NCBI RefSeq assembly: GCF_026212465.1
Contig: NC_080051.1
Coordinates: 19,229,905-19,293,904 of the forward strand
From: Amaranthus tricolor
Lineage: Eukaryota > Streptophyta > Magnoliopsida > Caryophyllales > Amaranthaceae
Direction: 5' to 3'
Length of the DNA stretch: 64,000 bases
Shown one piece after another: positions 46,481 to 59,248 of the stretch. Position 1 is the stretch's first letter, and the number at the start of each line of letters is the position of its first letter. The notes beneath the pieces are model-generated. The model was not told the DNA's origin. It made no database searches and was given only the letters and a program-made list of their open reading frames with translations. A program made the translations under genes and the position numbers.

Positions 46481-46800
46481 TTAAAGTTAACTTAAAAATG
46501 ACATTAACAAAAGGGAAAAACTCAAAACATACATTGATACTTTGGTCTTAAGAAGACGAACATGTATTGTGGTGGTGGCTGTTAGACGGCAGATGGCTGG
46601 CGTGTGACGTCTAGTAAGAATGGCGAGTGAAATTGGCAATGAAGGCTGGCGTCCGACGAGAGCAAGGATCGGGATGAGCGGCGAGGGTGAGGGAGGGACG
46701 AGAAGAGAGTGAATGAAAGGGAGATATGAGGAGGAAGTGAGTGAAAGGGAGCGACTTTCTTCCTAAACCCTAAATCAGTTTCTCAAACCCAAACCACATC
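46481..46800 (-). other. GC-richer patch of unknown nature
   Basis: About 200 bp (46560-46760) have markedly more G and C than the surroundings (GGCGTGTGACGTC, GGCGAGGGTGAGGGAGGG). On minus it reads like a 5' leader ending in a first exon, but I find no open frame with a domain. Confidence 0.3.
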
Positions 46801-46919
46801 TAAAAAAAATTGATTTTTAAAATGTAATATGCGTGGTTTGAGCTCTGGTCCCAAGAATAACAGATAGGTTACTATACCAACTATGCCAAGATCATATGCT
46901 ATCTACATAGATTATAATT

Positions 46920-47260
46920 CCAATTAAGTGGATGGTGGATGAGATTCGAACTCATTATTTGGGGTTTTAATAAATCTCATAAGACCAACTCATCATATGG
47001 TTGACGTCCTAAGGATATATTATATATACTCTAACGCACACCATACTATGAGAGCTTTTAGGGCTAAAAGTATAGATAGATCGAAGATAAATCCTTCTCA
47101 ATCTAATGTTGAATATTCAGCTTTGAATGAGAGGTGATTGAGATACGAATTCGTAATCTTTATCAAGTTGGCTTCTGATACCATATCATGGAACAAACTC
47201 AACAAAAAACATAAGCTAATGGTTGAGGCCTTAATAATATGTTATATATTTAACCTATGA
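46920..47260 (-). repeat. possible TRIM or LTR remnant
   Basis: On minus, TGGTATCAGAAGCC (47170-47183) matches the primer-binding site of initiator-Met-primed LTR elements. Sequences on both sides share a motif of the type CAACCAT...TTATG. There is no coding sequence. LTR ends were not found. Confidence 0.35.
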
Positions 47261-50138
47261 ATAATTTGCGAATTAGAATCTTAAAGTTTAAGACTTTTGT
47301 GAATTATAACCTTAATGTTTATATAGTTTAGGACAAATCACAAAATGTTGACCATTTTTGTGGTCGGAATTTTAGGTTAAGTGGTTGAAATTTTGTGATT
47401 TGACCTGAACGCTGTAGACTTTGATACTTAGCGACTGTAATTTGAAAAAAACAATCATTAAAGCTATCATTTGTAAAAATGCTAAACTTAAACATTGTAA
47501 TTTGCAAATTAATCTTTAATATATTCTATCATCAAGTATTTAAAAAATCCGAATAAAAATTACTCAAAAGTGAGAATTTTGTATGTCATGTGTGGCAATT
47601 TTGATTGGCAACCATAAGGTAATGTGAGTATGTGACTACTTACTCAGAAAAGAGTAGAACACTTGAAAAACCTGAAGGCTGCCAATTTTAGCAAATGTCA
47701 ATATCAGCAGGTGGTTTCTTGCCTCTAAATTTCATGAAAATACAACTATTTGCAGTTGGATCAACTTATGATTTATGAAGAGAGAGGAATACAAAAAGGA
47801 TGGTTTTTTTTATTCATTTTTATTAATTTCTCATTTTTTTTAAAAAAAAAAATTTCCAAAACAGTTGAAGGCAAAGAAATAAAGTTGATGAAACAGTTAA
47901 TAATAAGTAAAGATTATTAGAAAAGGGGAGTCTGAAATCTTGTCTTGCTGCTTTAGTGTATCTTAACATGTCCCCCTTTCAGCATCTTTATGTATCATCT
48001 TTCTCCAATGGTCCCCTTTTCTTTTCCTACATCAAGAATTAAATAGATGAAATTTAATAAAAAAAAGAAATAAAAAAATGATCATCCATTTAATACTTTC
48101 TTTATCATTCAATATCATGAAAAAAAATTCTATTTAGAAAATTACATACACGTGTGGATTTGTGTATTGATTCTCTTTTTATTTCTGTTTTTTCTTTTTA
48201 CTTCTACTTCAGTTTCAGGTGTTTCTATTTTTCTTATTATATATTGCCATTATTATCTTTTGCTTTTATTTATTTTTACCGTCTTGTTTCAGTTGGTGCA
48301 TATGTCGTATACTCTCTTAAAATAAGGTTTTAGTATCGATTCTTAATGCTTCAACTAAAAAACACTTTTCTAACCTCATAGGAGTATTATCTTCCTAAAT
48401 TTAAATTTGCACTTTTATTCCTTTTTTATCTCTTTTAATATGTCGTATTGTTTTAATAATTGGATGGACAGTACTTCAAACGAAATTCGATTTAATACGA
48501 AAAATAATAAACGGAAAAAAAATTAATTTTAGAAAAATAGAAATTTTAGGTATAAATTTATTTTATAACAAAAAAGAAAATGAGTAAAAGAAGGCTAGAT
48601 AAGAAAAGGACAAAAACAAAAAGATAATAAAAAGACGAAAAAAAATAAGGGTTTTGTTATAATATAATGTTTTGGGCTTGAAAAAAGCATACGGAAAATA
48701 TAGTTTTAAAAATGTTAATTTAAAGTTTTGAAAATGAAGGTTTCAAAACGAGATTAAGTGGAAAGTTTATGATTTTTTGTAGCTATGTGATCACTAATGT
48801 GATGGATACACGATAGGCAAATTAATGTGACTGATTTGAAAAAATATATTTCTGTTCGATTTTTGATTACATTTTATTTTTGATGTTTTTATAATGATAA
48901 TTATTTTTTTTTTCATTGAATAAGTTTGCATTTGTCTTCATTTTAAGGTATTTTAAGGTTATAGGATTAATTATTTGTTAATTAGTATCTAATGATTTTT
49001 AATTTCATTGTTTTTTGTTTCTTTGAATGTATTCGAAAAAAAAGGATGAATGGTTAGACTACTTTAGTTGAAAGTTAAAATTGTATCTTTACTTAAACAA
49101 GACACCTAGTAGAGTAATTGTTAATGATAATGCATTGTATAATAGGGTACTTTTTATTCATATTCTCAAATTTTTTTTTTTACTTTTTTATTTTTGAATT
49201 ATATTTTGAAACAGTTGAATAAGGTATTTAGAGTCTTAAAATAAAAAAGGGGGACCAATTTTAATCTAGTAGCGGAATATTTTAAGGCTAGTTATATAAG
49301 ATTCAAAATTTCAATTAATGTTCTATTTATTTTTCGATTATTGTTGGTCAAAATCAATTCCAATACAAACAAAAGCAATGGTTATTTGTGTTTTATGATG
49401 TTTTTGGTGTGGACAATGGTTACTTTTTCTTATCACTTTATATCAGACAGTTTTATGGTAAGACTATTAATATTAAGCTAATCTATATATATTTAATCAA
49501 TTCAAGTAATTATTTATAATTTTAAAGTAATAAATAAAAAAAATAATTTAATTACATAAATTCGTCTTATAATAAAATGGTCTTATACAAGACAAATTAT
49601 TTGATTATTTTTGGCTTTTTGCAAGAGGGTATATCGCATAGGCTACCTATACCATAACAAATTGTTTGATTACTTTATCATCCCTACCCCTATCTTTTCT
49701 ATGACAACAACACCACACAAGAAAGATAAAACCCAGAAAGACAAGAATAGAGGAGCATGCACTTACAAAAAGAGAGAATAGGATCAAAAAATTATTGTTT
49801 TTTAATTTATTTTTTTGATAAAAGTAAAATAAATAAATGAGAGAAAAAAAAAGGAAGGAAAACCATCAACTAAGTGAAAAGGAATATACAAATAAATAAT
49901 TTTTCCATGTCTATATTATAATCATAGAGATTTCATATTGTGATTATTTTATCGTAAAATAATTAGTGGTAAGACCCACCAAAGATCCCCTCTTTGTATT
50001 GCTAATTTTCTTTATAATTAATTGTCACCTCCGATTGAAATCATGCATGCATCACTAGTGTTTATTTTGGTTATTTGTAGAAGTATACTATCATGTTCGT
50101 ATTTATTAAAGAATTGTATGTACCAAAATGGTGAAATG
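47261..50138. other. gene desert, 47.3-50.1 kb
   Basis: AT-rich DNA with no open frame of note, no domain and no clear repeat boundary. Confidence 0.5.
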
Positions 50139-50512
50139 CTCTACAACATAATATATTTTTAGTGAGATGTATTTTGTAAATTTAATTTAAATGTCATTAT
50201 TATAAATTTTTAATAGTATATAGAGTGAATTTAGTGAAATTTATTAAACCCTTTAATATATAGAGTGGATTTAGTGAAATTTATAACACTAAAATTTTTT
50301 GCGATATAGGATCTAGTGACATTTCTCATAAATATCACTATTAATAATGGTAACCATTACATGTCACTAAAGGTGAATAAAATGTCACTAAATCACTCTA
50401 TAGTGGAACTTAAAACAAAAACTAATAATTATTACATTAAAAATATTAATCAGCGACATTTATTATAATGTTACTAAATTCTTTGTCACAAAAAGTTAAT
50501 TTTGTTATAGTG
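50139..50512. mobile_element. non-autonomous CACTA-type MITE
   Basis: The left end CTCTACAACATAAT and right end ATTTTGTTATAGTG form a diverged CACTA-type inverted pair; the first base pair positions have mutated from CACTA to CTCTA. ATG flanks both sides (50136-50138 and 50513-50515), a 3-bp duplication as in CACTA elements. TTTAGTGAAATT/TAGTGACATTT and AATGTCACTAAA units fill the subterminal parts in both orientations. 374 bp. Confidence 0.65.
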
Positions 50513-51686
50513 ATGACAGAAGGATGAAAAAAAGTATATATATACGCTTAAGTAAAAATATCAAAGCTTTAAATGAGCGCACAATATAAATGGTGAATTA
50601 CCTTCGACTAAATAATAATTATATTTCATCAAACACCCCCCCCCCCCCTACAATTACCTCGAACAGTAAAATCTGTCAGTGAATGCAATACAAGTTTCAC
50701 TTAAAGATTAAAAACTTTATTTTACTTGTATGTGCATTGTCACCAAAACATAACCCTAACAATGATTTTATGACTCCTTATATAGCGCATAAAATCAGAA
50801 ATAAAAATATTTGCAAAAGACACTTTATGTCCACTATCATGGATCATATCAAAATTCACAACATAGCATTGTTTGCTCGCACGAGCAATGAAGGTGCTCG
50901 AATGACCAGATCCGTACTTGTGCACACTGATCTTTTCAATTGTTTTGGTCAGCCATGCTTCATGTCGTACTCGCCCCTTTTGTATCTCCATCATTACCCG
51001 CTATAATATATGTCATAGTTTGAACTACAATATGTGTAAATATCGCCTCCAATATAAGTGGTAAGATTTTTTCTCGAAATGTTTTCATTAATAATGTGTT
51101 AGCTATTGAGGTTTAACGTACTTGTCATTATCAAATCTTCGTAAATTTGTGCAAAATCAAGTAGTTATGAGCATTCTTATAACTTTCTATAGTGCAAGCG
51201 GAAGACTAACTGACCTATAAAAAAATACAATTGCGTTTTTCTCATTTAAAAATAATGATACGTAATAATTAAATTTATGTCAGTTAAATCAAATTTAATT
51301 TAATTAAGGTAATTTAAATAGGATGAATATGCTACCAGATATCTATTAAAGATATATTAATCCCCTATAAAATATTAAAAATTTCAACTAATTATACATA
51401 AAAAAAATTCATCACAAAATTGAGTCATAGAATTACAAAGGTTTATACTTACTAAATTCTTTTTTTAAGTTGTATAATCAACAATGGTTTGCTTATGACG
51501 TTTTTTTTTTCTAAATGGTAGCCTCATCGTATCTAGTGTTGTTTATGCAATGTTTGCAAGGGTAACAAATCGGACATGCCTCAAAACGTTTTTTGCAAAC
51601 CTATAAATTCAAAAATCCGTTCACTTAGCGAACTTAGTTTAATTGTCATCGTTGATGTTTAATAACTTGAACTAAGTCTGGAACAT
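50513..51686. other. non-coding stretch, 50.5-51.7 kb
   Basis: A C run of 12 lies at about 50637-50648. Overlapping open frames on both strands at 50683-51006 have no domain that I recognise; coding status is doubtful. Confidence 0.4.
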
Positions 51687-52390
51687 GTGATAAAACAAGA
51701 GGAGGGGTAGAAGATGTTTCTGATAGCTATGGTGTAATCTCGGGCGAGATTGTCATTATAATCTCGTGCGAGATTGACATTAGTCTCGGTCAAGATTAGA
51801 TATGAGAAAAGACAGTAACTTTGTATGAGATTGAATCTCGGGCGAGATTACATTAATCTCGACCGAGAGTTGTATTCGTGGAAAATCATAGCTTTGGGCG
51901 AGATTGAGTCTCGGGCTAGACTTAAAGTGCTTCGATAGAGATTGGTAATTCGGGCGAAATCACATTAATCCCGGCGAGTTTTGGCACGACTACACGTTTT
52001 CTACTTCTGATTTCGTGGTTAGGGTTTCTTGATCAGTTTTTTCATTTAACCTAATTTTTTTTGAAAATGAGGCATACTATATAAATCCCTCATTAATTAG
52101 GTTAGGGCTAGGGTAATGCATAGAAACACAAGAGAGAAAAGAGAGCCACCATTCTAAGAAAGAATATTTCTTAGATTCATCTTGTTTTGTAATCTCCATT
52201 AATAGTGAAATTAAAGTTCTTGGTGCCTGTGGATGTAGCTATCTTATTAATAGTGAACTACGTTAAATTTTGGTGTGTGTTTTTTATTGTTTGTCTTGAA
52301 TCTTTGTCGTTTCTTTTATTGTTTAGTAATTGCTTTTGTTATCCGTACAACAGTTACAACCCTGCTCTCTTCTTCTTAGCGGACAAATAA
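51687..52390 (+). repeat. LTR fragment or solo LTR with palindromic U3 repeats
   Basis: 51728-51985 holds about eight copies of AATCTCGGGCGAGATT-type palindromes. A TATA-like box (TACTATATAAATC, 52075-52087) follows, then a leader and GTGGATGTAG...TAGTGAACTACGTTAAA, a signature I know from copia/gypsy LTRs near the U5 region. No TG...CA pair with target duplication was confirmed. Confidence 0.5.
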
Positions 52391-52539
52391 GGGGTAAAGT
52401 AGTTTTTCTTTAAATTTTATTATAAATGTTCTGTTAGAGTAGGGTAACGAATGCGAAAGCGTGGGCCTAAAGGTGGCACGAAAGGTTAATGATCATGGCT
52501 TGAAGGTGCACTAATGAAACATGGTTATATGGAAGTATT

Positions 52540-52790
52540 AAGGTGATTTAAGCAATAAAAGTAATGTAAACATAACCCCAAGATTTAAGATGGTTCACTA
52601 TTAATGAGGCTACATCCACCATCCTAGGCTAGTGTATCATTATGTGTTTAAAGGATAGAGGAGCTTGAGAGCTCATTACAATGTTGAAGGAATTACATCA
52701 ATAATAGAGAGTAGTGTGAGTTATACATTTGAGTAGAGAATTAAAAAAGAATGTTAAGGAGAATGTAAGGCTCAAGCTCTAAGCTTGGCT
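52540..52790 (-). repeat. LTR fragment, minus orientation
   Basis: The reverse complement contains GGTGGATGTAGCCTC and AGTGAACCATCTTAAATC, the same signature as at 52205-52270 but on the other strand. A related piece is at 58970-59230. Confidence 0.45.
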
Positions 52791-54163
52791 CTTCATACTA
52801 CATACAACATATACACATATATATAGGCAAGGTGTAACAATATGGGACAACATCTTGAAGTGGACAGTAGCTAAGAAAAGATTCCAGAGGCAGCAGGCTG
52901 CAGTGTTGGCTGTGGCTTGCTTACTTTGCTTGACTTTCGTTATCCATGTATGCTTCGGTCTCCAACGCTCTTACACATTGTATTTAGGATTGAATATTTG
53001 CTCTCCTAGCCTTCACATGTCAAAGATACACCATTAATAGTACTATTTACTATTGATTGCCATAGAAACCAAAAAACAAAGTGTGATGTGTCCTATACTA
53101 TCCATAATAATACATATTTCAGGTCTAGTAATCTTAGTTTGTTACTTTAACCTTTAAGACCAAATTCTTCGACACTTTAATTGTCATTCAAAACATGACT
53201 AATTAATAGACTCAAGGAACACTTTTTTCATGTTCTAATATGTTTTTAATGTGGGAGAATTTTTAGTCATCATTTGAGCTTATACTTACCAAACTAGTCA
53301 TGAGAGCAAAGATTTGTCATCAAAAGATTACTCTAAATCCTCAAAGAAATGTGATACTATCTTTTTCTATGTAGATCAAGAACATTGCTACGAAAGAGTT
53401 AGCATGGAAGTTGTAAATAAAAGTTAGTGATTTTCCTAATGAAGTTCATGATAATTAAGCTTATTACATGCACAATTTTTATTGTTTGAACTAATTTTAG
53501 AAATTTAATAAATGGTGAATATTCGGCCCTAAAAATTATACTTTTAAGTCAATAAAAAGCTATACCCTTAACTATTCAATCATATCTTTCTATTGTAAAT
53601 ATTAAACAATATTTATACACCTAATTAAATAAATCGTGTGAAAGGATGGATATATATAATGAAATTAAATTAAAATATTTATATTTAAAATAAATGAGTG
53701 GCATTGGCTTTAGTTATTAGCTTTAATTATGAATATGGTTTATCGTTTTTCATTCTTTCTTCAAATAATAATTAAAATTTTTATCTGTAGGATACATTGA
53801 TTATTAACGTATATTGTATATTTTTAAGAGGAAAAAATCTGTTTTTGAAAGGATGGTAACAACTTTAAATTCATATACCAAAATATAAAATTAGATCAGA
53901 TTCCCATGTTTAAATAATAAAACTACATTTTTACTCTTCTATTTTCTTTCCGTGATTGCGTGAGTGGTGGAATATTTGTCACATAGTCAACGTATATACT
54001 TTTGAAAAATGTCAAAAGTTAAAGAAATTGTAGAGAATTAATAATTGAGGTTGCATCTTTTTATCTACTTTGATCTTTTGCTGATATTCGATCAAGGAAA
54101 ATGTGCAAGACTTTCCAGCACGTATATATGCACACATTATACTACCCAAATGAGTGGCACACT
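52791..54163. other. non-coding stretch, 52.8-54.2 kb
   Basis: No gene. The open frame at 52855-53037 has no recognised domain. Confidence 0.5.
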
Positions 54164-54472
54164 TGTTGAAATAACTACAATTAACAAGTAATTGGAACAA
54201 ACTGATGGAACAAAGAGGTCAAAGAGAAAAAGCTATTGTGTATATTAAAACTTCAAAGGAAGAAATGAGTATATACCCTTTTAAATAGATGTAGAAACAA
54301 AAATAACTAACTCACTACGTAACCCATAAATATAGGACATAACATCCACTAACTTAGACAACTAAGAAAACATGACCCACTTTAATAGCCGCTACTTCAA
54401 TTAACTAACATATTCAAATAACAGATTCTAAAAACTTGGTCACTAACTAACTTGAATCTTCATCATTCAACA
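54164..54472 (-). repeat. 3' LTR of copia-1
   Basis: 309 bp, TG...CA, longer than the partner LTR because of an extra block of about 20 bp near 54195-54216. Confidence 0.9.
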
Positions 54473-57454
54473 GCCCCTTTTGATTCAAAGTCACAAACAC
54501 CCATTTTTAGCTTAAATAAGTGATGTTTATCTTGAGGTAGTGCCTTTGCAAGAATGTCAGCAACCTGTGCATTTGTGTTGCAGTACTTCAGAATGATCTT
54601 GGTCTTTGTTACCAGGTCACGAATGAAATGATGGCGAATATCTATGTGTTTGGCCTTGCTGTGAAATATAGGGTTTTTCGTCATAGATATGGTAGCCTTG
54701 TTATCACATAATATTTGTTGTTGCATCCTCTTCATGTTGCTAAAAATCACTTAATAATTTCCTAAACCACGCTACTGCAATCACAACCACATATTCTGCC
54801 TCAGATCAAGATAAAGCAACCACATCTTGCTTCTTTGAGCTTCAAGTTATAGCTCCGGAATCAAGAGAAAATACTTGACCAGAAGTGCTCTTTCGATCCT
54901 CTTTATAGCCTGCCCAATTGCTATCGGAATAACCAAGAAATCTAAAATCTTCCTTTTTTATACCAAATTCCATGACTAACCGTTCCAGCGACATATCTCA
55001 AAATTCGCTTAGCCGCACCATAATGTTGCAGTGATGGGTTTTGCATGAACCTAGAAATCATACTTACAGCGAATGATATATCAGGTATAGTGTGAGATAG
55101 GTAAATAACACCAGTACACCACTAACTACACTCCTATAGTGTCTTGCATCAGCTAAACCAGTATCATCTTCGCTTATGAGTATCTCATTAACATTCATAG
55201 GAGTAGGTGATGGCTTACATTTAAGCATATTAAACTTCTTTAACAAATCAGTTTCATACTTCTGCTGGGAAATAAAAATTCCTTCTTCACACCGAACCAC
55301 TTCAACTCCAAGAAAATAATGTAATAAACCCAAATCTGACATCTCAAACTTATGCATCATGCATGTTTTGAACTCCTCCACAAGAATTTCATTAGAACCC
55401 ATATATATTATGTCATCAACATAAAGGCAAACCACAAGAAAATCAAAGTTACCTTGCTTCTTAACATAAAGAGTTAGCTTATTGGGACTCCTTTCAAAGC
55501 CACGGTCAATAAAGAAGGAGTCAATCTTGCTGTACCAAGCTCTCGGTGCTTGCTTAAGGCCATACAATGCCTTTTTGAGCCGATAAACCTTGCTTCCTTC
55601 ACCACTCATAACGTAACTTTCGGGCTGAACAACATAGACTTCCTCTTCTACCTCACCATTAAGGAAAGCGGGCTTGACATCGAACTGAAAAACATGCCAC
55701 TGAAATTGGGCAGCAAGCGCAAGAAAGGTTCTTACTGTTTCGAAGCGAGCAATTGGAGAAAATGTTTCTTCGAAATCCACCCCTTTTTGTTGTGAGTACC
55801 CTTTAGCAACCAAGTGAGCTTTGTACTTCTGAATCGTTCCATCAGCATTGTATTTTGTGCGGTATACCCACTTCAAACAAATGACATTTTTCCCTTCTGG
55901 TAGCTCTACTAACTCCCAAGTATCATTTTTTTGCAATAGAAGACATTTCTTCTGCCATAGCAGCTTGCCAAGTCTCACTTTCACCAGCTTCATTATATGA
56001 AGCAGGATCAGAGGCATACAAGGCAAAGTTACTAGATCTGTATATGTCTTGTATGGAATGAAATTTTTTGGGAGGTGTTTCAATGGAGTTACTAGATATG
56101 AGTCTAACGAGTTGGAATTTGAATAAAAGTTTGGTGTGGAGGAACTATTTGGAGTGGAATTTGAATTTTGAGGTGTATTTGGAGGTGATGGAAGGTCTTG
56201 GTTTCCTTGTGGAGAAATGACTGAATTTTCCTCAAAGGGAAGTTGTTGTACACTGACTTAATCAACACAATTGCTAGTCCAATTCCAAGACTCGGCCTCA
56301 CTAAATTTAACATCTCTGCTAGTGATTACTTTATCATTTATTGGACTATATAATCTATATGCTTTGGACTAGGGGCTATATCCCAAAAAAAATGCATTTT
56401 TCAGATTTATCATCCAATTTTTTACGATAACTAGGGACCAAAGCATAAGCTATACAACCAAAAATGCGTAACTGGCTTACCTGAGGTTTTCTTCCCTTCC
56501 ATGCTTCATATGGAGTTATGTGCATAACAGATCTTGTAGGAGAAATATTAAGAAGATATGCTGCAATAGCCACTGCTTCTGCCCAAAATCTTTTCTCAAG
56601 ATCTTTTTCAGCCATCATACTCCTAGCCATTTCCACTACCATGCGATTTTTTCGCTCCGCTACTCCATTTTGTTGCAAAGTATAAGGTGTTGTTAACTCC
56701 CTTTGAATACCATATGTTTCACATAAGGCTTCAAACTTGCCAGATAAAAATTCACCTCCTTGATCAGAATGAAGCATCTTGATACAAAAGCCACTTTCCT
56801 TCTCTATATATGCCTTAAATTCTTAAAATAGTCAAAAGTCTTGGACTTAAATTTCAAGAAATACAACCAACTCATGCGACTATAATCATCCGTAAACATC
56901 AAGAAGTACTTACTACCACCGAAGGACTCAACACTCATCGGACCACACAAATCAACGTGCACCAACTCAAGGCACTTGGATGTTCTCCAAGCACAAACGG
57001 TAGGAAAAGAATTCCTATTATGCTTACCATACACACACGCTTCACAAAATCTAATATTGCTAATTTTTGGTAAGCCAACTACCATGTCATTATTTGTCAA
57101 CAATTTTAGCCTTTTCTCATTTAGATGACCATAATGCAAATGTCACAATGTAGCTTCATCACATATAGCAATCATGGCACAACTTTTCACAGTGCTAATA
57201 TCCACAGGAAACATCTTACTTTCTGTCATGGAAATACTAAGCAGTGTATGATCTGAATTTTTCGCACGTATAGTGCAACAATTATTATCAAATATAACAA
57301 CATATCCAGTATTCATCAATTGCCCAACACTCAACAAGTTATGAGCTAAACTAGGAACAAATTGAACATCATTAAGCAATTTAGTATAACCAGACTGAGT
57401 TGCAATAGCGATTGTGCCTTTCCCTTCAACTTTAACTAGCTTGTTATCACCAAG
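54463..57454 (-). pseudogene. copia-1 pol remnant (integrase, RT, RNase H)
   Basis: In order on minus: pre-integrase region (FVPSLAHNLLSVGQL, LWHLHYGHLNEKRL), integrase core with HVDLCGPM, MLHSDQGGEF and QQNGVAERKN (all three catalytic acids kept), RT with WVYRTKYNADGTIQ, FDVKPAFLNGEV, LYGLKQAPRAW and intact YVDDI, then the RNase H end with CDNKATISMTKNP and HIDIRHHFIRD. Frame breaks lie near 57140, 56805, 56370, 56090 and 55060-54760. It cannot make a full polyprotein. This is the most readable RT in the window. Confidence 0.88.
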
Positions 57455-58489
57455 TCAAACTTCGGATTTGAGAGATTCATCGAGGTTCTTAAACAGGGTC
57501 TTATCTCCAATCATATGATTTGAGCACCTACTATCTACAAACCATACTCCATCTGATTCATTGTTGCTGGTAGAATACGCTATAAATAGCTTACTTTCTT
57601 CATCAACTTTCTCTACAAAATTGGCCTGCTTTTGATCATTTTTTTCCTTACTCCAGCAATTTGCCTCTTTTTGATCAAACTTTTGGCAATAATGACATTG
57701 AAGGAAGCTCTTATTCGAACGTTGATCACCAAACTGACCACGACCTCGACCACCACTACGACCTCTGCCACCACGAAAACCGCCTCTGCCATACCCACGG
57801 CTTCCAAAATTTTCGGACTTACCCTTATATGAAGACTCCCCTTTCATTTGAAAAGCCTTTTCCTCCACTTTCTCATGGGTTTTAAGAACCCCAACTTCAT
57901 GAGCTAACAAAGAACTCATTAATTCATCAAAGGTTTAACTAGATAAGTCCTTTGAGTCCTCGATCACAGTGGCAATATGATCAAATTTTGTGTTTAAACT
58001 ATGCAACACTTTGCTAACAATCTTCTCAGAACTCACATTTTCACCATAGGATTTCATTTGACTCACAATGTGAGTCATCCTAGACAGAAAATCTTGCACA
58101 GATTCTTTTTCACCCATAACCATTGTCTCAAAATCACGACTAAGGGATTGCAATCGTACCTTAATTACCCGTTGGTTGCCTAAATACTCTTGCTTGAGTA
58201 TTTCCCATGCTTCTTTTACATTGTATGCTGCCGAAATTCGGGGAAAGATATCATCATCTAAGTTGGATTGAAAAAGGAATAATGTCTTAGCACCCTTCTT
58301 ACGTGCGTCCCTTAACTACTGATCGGGATTCGCCAGTGCCGAGCTCGGCTCAGTGTAGCCGTTTTCCACCAATTGCCATAGGTCTTGGGATTGGAACATG
58401 GTCTTCATCTTGAGACTCTAAAGATGATATTTCTCCCCTTCAAAAATGGGTAAGAAGGGTTGGGATGAATTTCCTCTATTGTTGGCCAT
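57455..58489 (-). pseudogene. copia-1 gag and protease remnant
   Basis: The start ATG (58487-58489) opens MANNRGNSSQPFLPIFEGEK, then a stop. The gag body follows with further stops: SNLDDDIFPRI, AWEILKQEYLGN, MSQMKSYGE-type, then an RG-rich tract and a zinc knuckle, CHYCQKFDQKEANC, in which the usual Gly-His pair is changed to Asp-Gln. The protease motif reads VDSRCSNHM where DSG is expected; the codon for Arg is at 57527-57529. Both changes would disable the products. Confidence 0.85.
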
Positions 58490-58634
58490 GGTTAAAGCTA
58501 CTGTGCAGATTGATTTTTCTCTCTTCTTTTTTTTTTTTATATTTGTTTTGTGTGTTTAGTATAGAAAAAGTAGGGGTAGTAAATATCAATGTAGAGATTG
58601 CAAACTTCGTGGCATTGTGGGATTGTATTTAACT

Positions 58635-58648
58635 GGCTTTTGATACCA
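58635..58648 (-). promoter_or_regulatory. tRNA primer-binding site of copia-1
   Basis: TGGTATCAAAAGCC on minus, directly adjoining the 5' LTR, matches the initiator-Met type primer site used by copia elements. Confidence 0.8.
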
Positions 58649-58935
58649 TGTTGAAATAACAACAATTAACAAATAATTGGAACAAAGAGAAAAAGGTATT
58701 GTGTATATTAAAACTTCAATGAAAGAAATGAGTACATACCCTTTTAAATTGATGTAGAAACAAAAATAACTAACTCACTACGTGACCCATAAATATGGGA
58801 CATAACATCCACTAACTTAGACAAGTAAGAAAGCATGACCCACTTTAATACCCATTACTTCAATTAACTAACATATTCAAATAACTAATCCTAAAAACTT
58901 GGTCACTAACTGACTTGAATCATCATCATTCAACA
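58649..58935 (-). repeat. 5' LTR of copia-1
   Basis: 287 bp, starts TGTTGAAATAAC and ends ATTCAACA. Pairs with 54164-54472. Confidence 0.9.
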
Positions 58936-59248
58936 ACTCTCACTAAAGATCAATGCTTTGAGTTTAGGTGAATGTTTACATCGTATATAAAGATAAAAAA
59001 AATATGCAAATATGTGATGAACAGGAAAAAACGAACAAAGTAAATAAAGACACGAGATTAAAGGTGGTTTATCAAATTAAGATTACATCCACCATATCTA
59101 ACTAGGATAGTATTGATTTTTTTTTAAAGGAAAAATTACAATCTTGAAGGAATTACAATAGAGGTTCGTTCTAAGAGGAAGAGAGGAGCTAATGAGGGGA
59201 ATAAACCTAAGTAATAGTAGAGCTATACAAATGAGTCTTTGGCTTGAT
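58936..59248 (-). repeat. LTR fragment between two copia elements
   Basis: The reverse complement has GGTGGATGTAATCTTAATTTG and AACCACCTTTAATCTCG, the same signature as 52540-52790. This shows an older LTR into which, or next to which, copia-1 and copia-2 inserted. Confidence 0.45.

Larger units (their letters stand above)
54164..58935 (-). mobile_element. complete but inactive Ty1-copia retrotransposon (copia-1)
   Basis: About 4.77 kb. The LTRs are 54164-54472 (3' LTR) and 58649-58935 (5' LTR), both starting TGTTGAAATAAC and ending ATTCAACA. The primer site lies immediately inside the 5' LTR (58635-58648) and a polypurine tract (GAATCAAAAGGGGC on minus, 54473-54486) immediately inside the 3' LTR. 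Gene order gag, protease, integrase, RT, RNase H is Ty1-copia. By eye the LTRs differ at about 19 of 287 aligned positions, plus an indel of about 20 bp. The flanks ACACT and ACTCT are a possible duplication with one mismatch. Stops and shifts break gag and pol. Confidence 0.92.

Noticed and set aside
46936..46956. tRNA-like B box (reverse strand)
   Set aside because: There is no A box at the right distance and no cloverleaf can be formed, so I do not call a tRNA or SINE there.
50637..50648. C homopolymer
   Set aside because: Probably a simple run or sequencing artefact. No function is suggested.
50683..51006. 107-codon open frame
   Set aside because: No recognisable motif. An equally long frame lies on the opposite strand, so neither is convincing.
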